Below are positions 1 to 3,441 of a stretch of DNA of 5,534 bases, piece after piece. Position numbers and translations under genes: made by a program. The DNA comes from an uncultured Aeromonadales bacterium (GTDB lineage Bacteria; Pseudomonadota; Gammaproteobacteria; Enterobacterales; Succinivibrionaceae): positions 1-5,534 of the forward strand of contig CADBNP010000011.1 in assembly GCA_902796095.1 (NCBI GenBank), given 5' to 3'. A model generated the notes under the pieces. It saw only the letters and a list, made by a program, of their open reading frames with translations. It was not told the DNA's origin and searched no databases. Position 1 is the first letter of the stretch; every line of letters begins with the position of its first letter.

Positions 1-2
1 GT

Positions 3-20
3 TTTGACTTTCAAGTCAAA
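3..20. repeat. Inverted repeat TTTGACTT-TC-AAGTCAAA
   Basis: Two perfect eight-base arms are separated by two bases at the very left edge. As RNA it would form a six-pair stem with a TTTCAA loop. It may belong to a gene or regulatory region that continues outside the window. Confidence 0.4.
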
Positions 21-42
21 GCCTGCGGGTTATGATTACTCC

Positions 43-87
43 TTAGCAGTTTAAGATAAGATCAACACTTTTCTTGAACATAGCCAT
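43..87 (-). CDS. Possible 14-residue leader peptide ORF
   Basis: A tiny ORF encodes MAMFKKSVDLILNC. It has a strong Shine-Dalgarno sequence (GGGGGAG, 96-102) eight bases before the ATG at 87. Its TAA stop runs directly into a second Shine-Dalgarno-like AAGGAG, as in coupled genes, but no ATG, GTG or TTG lies at a normal distance after that. A TTG near position 14, preceded by AGG, would open a frame to the left edge (Met-Lys-Val-Lys). It may be a leader peptide for a gene leaving the window on the left, or chance. Confidence 0.15.
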   Translation of the reverse strand: MAMFKKSVDLILNC

Positions 88-89
88 AA

Positions 90-116
90 TTATCACTCCC
101 CCAAAGTTGGTGATAA
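90..116. repeat. Inverted repeat TTATCAC-N13-GTGATAA, operator-like
   Basis: Two perfect seven-base arms (90-96 and 110-116) lie about two helical turns apart centre to centre, as in operators bound by dimeric regulators. It could also fold as RNA, with an inner CAA/TTG pairing. On the plus strand CATAAT (85-90) with TCAACA 17 bases upstream (62-67) makes a weak promoter match next to it. On the minus strand the repeat surrounds the GGGGGAG ribosome binding site of the 14-residue ORF. No regulator can be named. Confidence 0.35.
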
Positions 117-198
117 CTTTCAGCCATGGCTCAAATCATTGTTACCGTATCTGAAGACAGCAGGCTGAAAGGAAGAAAACAGAATGAAGTTCTCCACC

Positions 199-213
199 TG
201 CCGGGTACCGGCA
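199..213. repeat. GC-rich hairpin TGCCGG-GTA-CCGGCA
   Basis: A perfect six-pair, GC-rich stem closes a three-base loop in an otherwise more AT-rich stretch. There is no T tract on either side, so it is not a standard terminator. The function is unknown. Confidence 0.35.
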
Positions 214-341
214 TACTCCTGGGACCGTCTCTGTCATCATGCAATGTCCAAATTACATGCCAGACATGAAACTCTTTATTTTTCAAAGGATTAACAAAAA
301 GATCTCTGCAGTTGAATTAACGAATATGAAAGGATTTTTTT

Positions 342-467
342 ATGAACATAACAGACGGAGAAATTAGTGTCAGGGTGCCCAGAAAGTTTTGGATGATGAA
401 GCTGTCAGCTTATCAGCAGTTGATCCGTTTTCAGTCTTTTGACCGACGCCGGCAATTCGTAATTTAG
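342..467 (+). CDS. Possible small ORF, 41 residues, with strong ribosome binding site
   Basis: I do not recognise this ORF. It starts MNITDGEISVRVPRKFWMMK and ends in a basic stretch (DRRRQFVI). There is no signal peptide or membrane segment. GAAAGGA at 328-334 is a strong Shine-Dalgarno sequence, followed by seven T and then the ATG, a near-ideal spacing. An inverted repeat at 480-511 starts 12 bases after the TAG stop and could end the transcript. No convincing promoter is visible upstream. It lies on the opposite strand from all the confident genes and converges with trmL. It could be a genuine small protein, the relic of a longer gene, or chance. Confidence 0.28.
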   Translation: MNITDGEISVRVPRKFWMMKLSAYQQLIRFQSFDRRRQFVI

Positions 468-479
468 AGCACTTTAGTC

Positions 480-511
480 TTATCCTGTCTTTATCAGATC
501 ACTCAGGATAA
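480..511. repeat. Inverted repeat with TTATCCTG arms
   Basis: TTATCCTG (480-487) and CAGGATAA (504-511) form a perfect eight-base inverted repeat around a 16-base spacer. On the plus strand it follows the small ORF at 342-467 and is itself followed by a T-rich stretch (TCTTTCGTCATTTT), so it might act as that ORF's terminator. The large loop makes this uncertain. Confidence 0.4.
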
Positions 512-544
512 TCTTTCGTCATTTTCATGAAAAATTTCGTAACT

Positions 545-563
545 AACCTCACCATATGAGGTT
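545..563. terminator. Hairpin downstream of trmL, possible terminator
   Basis: AACCTCA and TGAGGTT form a perfect seven-pair stem with a five-base loop (CCATA), about 145 bases after the trmL stop. On the minus strand a run of five T follows about nine bases past the stem, rather far for a canonical terminator. Termination of the trmL transcript is the most natural reading, but a weak one. Confidence 0.3.
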
Positions 564-707
564 CTCAGCAGTCCGATGCTTCACTCATAATGCTACCTTC
601 TTCAGTAATTTCCAGGTTTTACCTTTAATTCAATCTGTTAACAAGCAATACCATATTGGTCTATGGCGAAAGCTGATAGTGCTGATAAAAATGATCAAGA
701 CACTGCA

Positions 708-1178
708 TCAGTTTTCCCTGCATCCTGCGAATCCCTGCTGACGCCATGCCTCATAAAGCAGAATAGAAGCAGAATTCGCAAGATTGTAGCAGCGGCTTCC
801 CGGAACCATCGGGATCCTGATTTTCTGCTCCTCCGGAAGCGAGTCAGTAAAATCATCCGGAAGGCCGGAGGTCTCCCTTCCGAAAACCAGGACATCATTC
901 GGAGAGAAATGCACTCTGTCGGGAAAGGTATGACCTTTGGAGGTGGCGGCAAACACACGTGCAGATGCCGGCATGGTGCTGAGACACTCCTCTAAGCTGT
1001 TATAAGTTTTGATATTGACGAATTCATGATAATCGAGACCTGCACGAAGAAGACGGCGATCATCGAGTATGAAGCCAAGAGGACGGATCAGAGACAGATC
1101 AGAGCCTGTATTGGCGCAGAGCCGGATAATGTTACCGGTATTCGAAGGGATTTCAGGACGGAAAAGAACTACATGCAT
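708..1178 (-). CDS. trmL: tRNA (cytidine(34)-2'-O)-methyltransferase TrmL
   Basis: TrmL uses S-adenosylmethionine to methylate the 2'-hydroxyl of nucleotide 34 (C or cmnm5U) in the two tRNA-Leu species with CAA and UAA type anticodons. It is a small SPOUT-fold homodimer in the cytoplasm. All three SPOUT motifs are present: NTGNIIRLCANTG (13-25), VFGRETSGLP (98-107) and IPMVPGSRCYNLANSASILL (122-141), followed by YEAWRQ. LRAGLDYHEF (44-53) also matches the family. The length of 156 residues fits the E. coli protein (157). I start it at the ATG at 1178 (MHVVLFRPEIP), which lines up with the family N-terminus; a GTG at 1265 in the same frame would add 29 unconserved residues. The ribosome binding site is weak (GGA about nine bases upstream). 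It is separated from tusA by 417 bp, so it may have its own promoter, although I found no convincing one. The stop is TGA. Confidence 0.97.
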   Translation of the reverse strand: MHVVLFRPEIPSNTGNIIRLCANTGSDLSLIRPLGFILDDRRLLRAGLDYHEFVNIKTYNSLEECLSTMPASARVFAATSKGHTFPDRVHFSPNDVLVFGRETSGLPDDFTDSLPEEQKIRIPMVPGSRCYNLANSASILLYEAWRQQGFAGCREN

Positions 1179-1209
1179 AAAACAGGATCCAAAATACTCA
1201 GCCGGCAGA

Positions 1210-1362
1210 TCAGTTCGTAAAAACTGGCTCACCGAAAAAAGGAACAACGGTGAACAATATTGCACACAGTCCGGTTTCAGTCAATGACCGAAAACTCTGT
1301 ATCCGGCAATAGCATCTGCACCGGTACTCTGGTTCAACACCGCCCTCCTTTTCCTGTTTCAT
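1210..1362 (-). CDS. Possible small ORF, 50 residues, Cys-rich, upstream of trmL
   Basis: I do not recognise this ORF. It begins MKQEKEGGVEPEYRCRCYCR, so three cysteines alternate with other residues (Cys-x-Cys-x-Cys at 16-20). It continues with a short hydrophobic stretch (GLCAILFTVVPFFG, about 31-44) that is rather short for a membrane helix. The ATG has a good ribosome binding site, AGGA at 1370-1373, with a seven-base spacer. The stop lies 31 bases before the trmL ATG, an operon-like spacing, and trmL itself has a weak ribosome binding site, so coupling would make sense. Against it: ORFs this short arise by chance, and no family can be named. It could instead be untranslated leader of trmL. 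Confidence 0.27.
   Translation of the reverse strand: MKQEKEGGVEPEYRCRCYCRIQSFRSLTETGLCAILFTVVPFFGEPVFTN
1229..1253 (-). repeat. Weak inverted repeat in the trmL leader
   Basis: TCACCG (1229-1234) and CGGTGA (1248-1253) are perfect six-base arms around a 13-base loop that is T-rich on the minus strand. It lies 51-75 bases upstream of the trmL ATG and inside the possible 50-residue ORF. It could shape the trmL leader RNA; chance is also likely. Confidence 0.2.
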
Positions 1363-1520
1363 CCGAAAATCCTGACTGCATTTCCGAAAGTATCCCCGTC
1401 TGAGATCCAAATACAGTAAAACAAATGCACATCACACGAAGATTGCTATAACAGGAGCCAAAGAAAACACTTCAGACATTGCAGAACAATTCACTGCTGC
1501 TGCAGCCAGATCGCAATATA

Positions 1521-1547
1521 AGACAGACCGGCAATCACAGTCTGTCT
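1521..1547 (-). terminator. Hairpin downstream of tusA, possible terminator
   Basis: AGACAGAC (1521-1528) and GTCTGTCT (1540-1547) form a perfect eight-pair stem with an 11-base loop, about 50 bases past the tusA stop. On the minus strand the next bases are TATATTGC, which is a poor U tract. On the plus strand a T-rich stretch (GTTCGTTTTC) follows. It may end or weaken the transcript of the tusA operon, but it is not a textbook intrinsic terminator. Confidence 0.35.
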
Positions 1548-1595
1548 GTTCGTTTTCTCAAGACTTCAGCGGACAGAGAAAAAAACCGTAACAGC

Positions 1596-1823
1596 CTAGC
1601 GGCGTAGGACAAATATATAGGGCGGTTCGGAAGTGGCACTGATCAGGGTATAACCGAGATGGGTGCATAAATTGGGTACATCACGGGTAGTTGCAGGATC
1701 ATCTGCGGTAATTTCAAGAAGATCCCCCTCTGACAGTTCTCTCATTTTTTTGCGGATCAGCATCAGAGGTTCGGGGCAGCGTAGACCAAGCACATCCAGT
1801 TTCTCGGTTTTGCAATCAGACAT
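1596..1823 (-). CDS. tusA: Sulfur carrier protein TusA
   Basis: TusA accepts persulfide sulfur from the cysteine desulfurase IscS and passes it through TusBCD and TusE to MnmA, which makes 2-thiouridine at position 34 of tRNA Lys, Glu and Gln. In E. coli it also affects molybdenum cofactor and iron-sulfur balance. The 75-residue protein is close to the usual length of about 81. It carries the family motif LGLRCPEPLM with sulfur-carrying Cys16 (CPEP 16-19), then the conserved DDPATTRD (41-48) and the single beta-sheet end PPYIFVLRR. C53 lies where E. coli TusA also has a Cys. The start ATG shares one base with the GT9 stop (TGATG), and its AGGAG (1829-1833) lies inside the GT9 coding end, so translation is probably coupled to GT9. 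A seven-base T run on the coding strand follows the stop closely, but with only a weak hairpin before it. Confidence 0.96.
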   Translation of the reverse strand: MSDCKTEKLDVLGLRCPEPLMLIRKKMRELSEGDLLEITADDPATTRDVPNLCTHLGYTLISATSEPPYIFVLRR

Positions 1824-2917
1824 CAGAACTCCTGTTCCCTCTGGGCAGCTCTGCGTTTTGACGTCTCCTCGGCCTGTAATTTTTCCTTTTCTCCAAGATC
1901 ATGAAGCAGCAGATCTATCTTTTCCACAATCATGTCAAGCGTAATACTGGACATTGCCTTCGGATCACGAACTCTGGTGCGCCACGGCAGTTCTTCAGGC
2001 TCCTTTCCGTATTCACGGCGTACCAGACTCGCATAAACGCTTACACAGTACCTGCGATCCAGGTACGGTCCGACTCTTTCCGGATCATGGGTTGCGTACA
2101 GTCCTATAACCGGAGTGCCGACGGCATTGGCCATATGAACAGCAGCTGTATCTGCAGAAATCACAAAATCGGCAAGTCTGATGCACGCCAGACACTGCGG
2201 CAGAGTGGTACGACCCACCAGGGACAGAGTTTCCGGAACAACCGACGTCAGTGCCTGCTCAAAGAGTTTCTCCTCCTGGGTTGATCCGCCAATCAGAACA
2301 GGACGGACATTTTTTGAAACCAGGTATTTTGCGGTCTCGATGCAACTGCCGACAGGCCAGTCCTTGGATCTTTTACTGGTACAGGGAGATATCACCACCC
2401 TGTGGGCATATGATGAAACGCCAAGAAACTCAGAAGCCCGATCCATAAGATTCGGACTGAAGAAAAAATCCCACTCCGGAGCAGCCGGTCTGAGATCCAT
2501 GGCGGCGACAAAGCCCATAAAGGCATCAACCATATGTCTTCCGCCGCCGGATGGAATACGACGGTTTATGAATAAACTGTGAAACTCTCTTGATCGTTCC
2601 GGATCAAAGCCAATCTTTACATCAGCCTTGATCATGAAAGATGCCAGGGAAGCACTCAGTGCATACTGCATAAGAAGAAGATAGTCGAAGGTGCGATCCT
2701 TCATCAGATGCCTGAACTCCTTCAGTTCACTTATCCCGCTTTTCCGGTAGATGATAAACTCAACCTCTGGCATCAGATCCTTCAGCATCGCATAGGCGGC
2801 CGGTCCGATAATCCATGTTATCCTGGCCTGGGGATTCTGCTTCTGAATAGCCCATACAACAGAGGCGGCATTTATGCAGTCTCCTATGGCTGAAAGCCTC
2901 AGAACACAGATACGCAT
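1823..2917 (-). CDS. Glycosyltransferase family 9, heptosyltransferase-like
   Basis: This 364-residue protein is a probable ADP-heptose:LPS heptosyltransferase-type enzyme (GT-B fold), adding a sugar to the LPS core on the cytoplasmic face of the inner membrane. The N-terminal domain (about 1-165) begins MRICVLRLSAIGD, whose D13 matches the catalytic Asp of WaaC. The C-terminal domain (about 172-340) has SPCTSKRSKDWP (177-188; Lys-x-Trp of the nucleotide-sugar site), LIGG (208-211) and the GT9 signature SADTAAVHMANAVGTPVIGL (254-273), followed by YATHDPERVGPY. It cannot be assigned to WaaC, WaaF or WaaQ from sequence alone, and the acceptor is unknown. The tail from about 341 is highly charged (Lys, Glu, Arg, Gln) and lies beyond the catalytic fold. 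The ATG is well supported by AAAGGAG eight bases upstream (2926-2932), and it starts 25 bp after the fliL-like stop. The stop overlaps the tusA start by one base. Confidence 0.93.
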   Translation of the reverse strand: MRICVLRLSAIGDCINAASVVWAIQKQNPQARITWIIGPAAYAMLKDLMPEVEFIIYRKSGISELKEFRHLMKDRTFDYLLLMQYALSASLASFMIKADVKIGFDPERSREFHSLFINRRIPSGGGRHMVDAFMGFVAAMDLRPAAPEWDFFFSPNLMDRASEFLGVSSYAHRVVISPCTSKRSKDWPVGSCIETAKYLVSKNVRPVLIGGSTQEEKLFEQALTSVVPETLSLVGRTTLPQCLACIRLADFVISADTAAVHMANAVGTPVIGLYATHDPERVGPYLDRRYCVSVYASLVRREYGKEPEELPWRTRVRDPKAMSSITLDMIVEKIDLLLHDLGEKEKLQAEETSKRRAAQREQEF

Positions 2918-2942
2918 GAAGGGAACTCCTTTAATCAGACGA

Positions 2943-3365
2943 TTACTGGAAGATAAAGTTGGTAAAAAGAACCTCGCGGATCAGCCTTCTGCCCTCTCTC
3001 TCCTGAAAGAATGCATCCATGCGGCTTTTGCACTCGGCTATGATATCCTCCTGACCGTGAGGGGATGCTATGGTATTGATATCCTTGCTGTACACAGTGG
3101 TTATCACAATATCCCTCAGCACTGAGGCATTGTACTGGATTATCTCCACATCCGCAGGGTTGTCAACCATGATCTGAACCTTAAGTCTGACATAACAGAT
3201 GCGGTTGCCGGGAGAAGCACAGTTGGTGACAATCTCGGGAGCAAGTTCATAATAGCTAATATTGCTTACCGGAGGCTGATCGCTCTCCTCCTTGCCGTGA
3301 CCGCTGGCTAAAGCACTGCAGGCAACAGCCGTCAGCAAAAGAAAGGCAGTAAGTTGTCTCAGCAT
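2943..3365 (-). CDS. FliL-domain protein with an N-terminal export signal
   Basis: This 140-residue protein resembles FliL, the flagellar basal-body protein that sits by the stator. The match lies in residues 38-140: YYELAPEIVTN, a strand YVRLKVQIMV (58-67), an amphipathic stretch with SVLRDIVITTVYSKD (81-95), HGQEDIIAE, and the typical end IREVLFTNFIFQ. Classical FliL has an uncleaved N-terminal membrane anchor. This protein instead has a short positive end (Arg3), a hydrophobic core of residues 5-15, and then both an AXA site (ALA-S, cut after 20) and a possible lipobox (AVA-C16). It could thus be a periplasmic protein or a lipoprotein. C49 and C57 flank a turn and might form a disulfide in the periplasm. 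The ribosome binding site is GGAG at 3371-3374, five bases before the ATG. No other flagellar gene is in the window, so a flagellar role is not established. I leave the symbol empty because this looks like a FliL paralogue rather than flagellar FliL itself. Confidence 0.85.
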   Translation of the reverse strand: MLRQLTAFLLLTAVACSALASGHGKEESDQPPVSNISYYELAPEIVTNCASPGNRICYVRLKVQIMVDNPADVEIIQYNASVLRDIVITTVYSKDINTIASPHGQEDIIAECKSRMDAFFQEREGRRLIREVLFTNFIFQ

Positions 3366-3394
3366 AGGAACTCCAAAGTCTGCAAAACAGAATA

Positions 3395-3422
3395 ATTATA
3401 CATCATCGCCGCACATACTCCA
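3395..3422 (-). promoter_or_regulatory. Candidate sigma70 promoter upstream of the fliL-like gene
   Basis: On the minus strand a perfect TATAAT lies at 3400-3395, with TGGAGT (3 of 6 to TTGACA) 16 bases upstream at 3422-3417. A start near 3388 would leave a leader of roughly 20-25 bases before the ATG at 3365. The site is in the 76-bp gap after plsB and could drive the fliL-like/GT9/tusA group independently of plsB. The weak -35 box is the main doubt. Confidence 0.4.
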
Positions 3423-3441
3423 CAGACACCGTCACGGTTTA

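Larger units (their letters stand above)
1..707. other. Stretch without a confident gene, downstream of trmL
   Basis: This 707-bp stretch holds inverted repeats at 3-20, 90-116, 199-213, 480-511 and 545-563, a ten-base palindrome AGCCATGGCT at 122-131, and several ORFs under 65 codons. Only 342-467 on plus and 43-87 on minus have notable ribosome binding sites. Plus frame 1 is open from the edge to a TAA at 52-54 and could be the last 17 codons of a gene entering from the left, but that length is not significant. I recognise no tRNA, rRNA or conserved small RNA. It may be a convergent intergenic region with decayed sequence. Confidence 0.6.
1179..1595. other. Gap of 417 bp between tusA and trmL
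   Basis: The gap holds the hairpin at 1521-1547, a possible 50-residue ORF (1210-1362), and a weak inverted repeat (1229-1253). On the minus strand TGTTATAGC at 1453-1445 resembles an extended -10 element but has no fitting -35 box, so I do not call a promoter. A second strong Shine-Dalgarno (AGGAGG) precedes a TTG-started frame of only 18 codons nested out of frame in the 50-residue ORF; I do not call it a gene. Confidence 0.6.

Noticed and set aside
4..36. Plus-strand promoter with TTGACT (4-9) and TATGAT (31-36)
   Set aside because: The spacer is 21 bases, too long for a sigma70 promoter, and alternative -35 choices at 16-17 bases match only three of six positions.
126..294. Plus-strand ORFs of 47 codons (126-269, MAQIIVTVSED...) and 36 codons (184-294)
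   Set aside because: They overlap in different frames. The first has no ribosome binding site and the second only a moderate one (AGGA, ten-base spacer). No family is recognised.
556..741. Plus-strand ORF of 61 codons
   Set aside because: There is no ribosome binding site, its start lies in the hairpin at 545-563, and its end runs antisense into trmL.
663..995. Plus-strand ORF of 110 codons
   Set aside because: It overlaps the trmL SPOUT motifs in antisense and is low in recognisable protein character.
1179..1265. Longer start for trmL at the GTG at 1265
   Set aside because: The extra 29 residues have no match in the TrmL family, whose N-terminus aligns with the ATG at 1178; they would also overlap the leader region.
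1901..2582. Plus-strand ORFs of 127 and 133 codons within the GT9 gene
   Set aside because: Both are antisense to the conserved GT9 domains and show no motif or fitting ribosome binding site.
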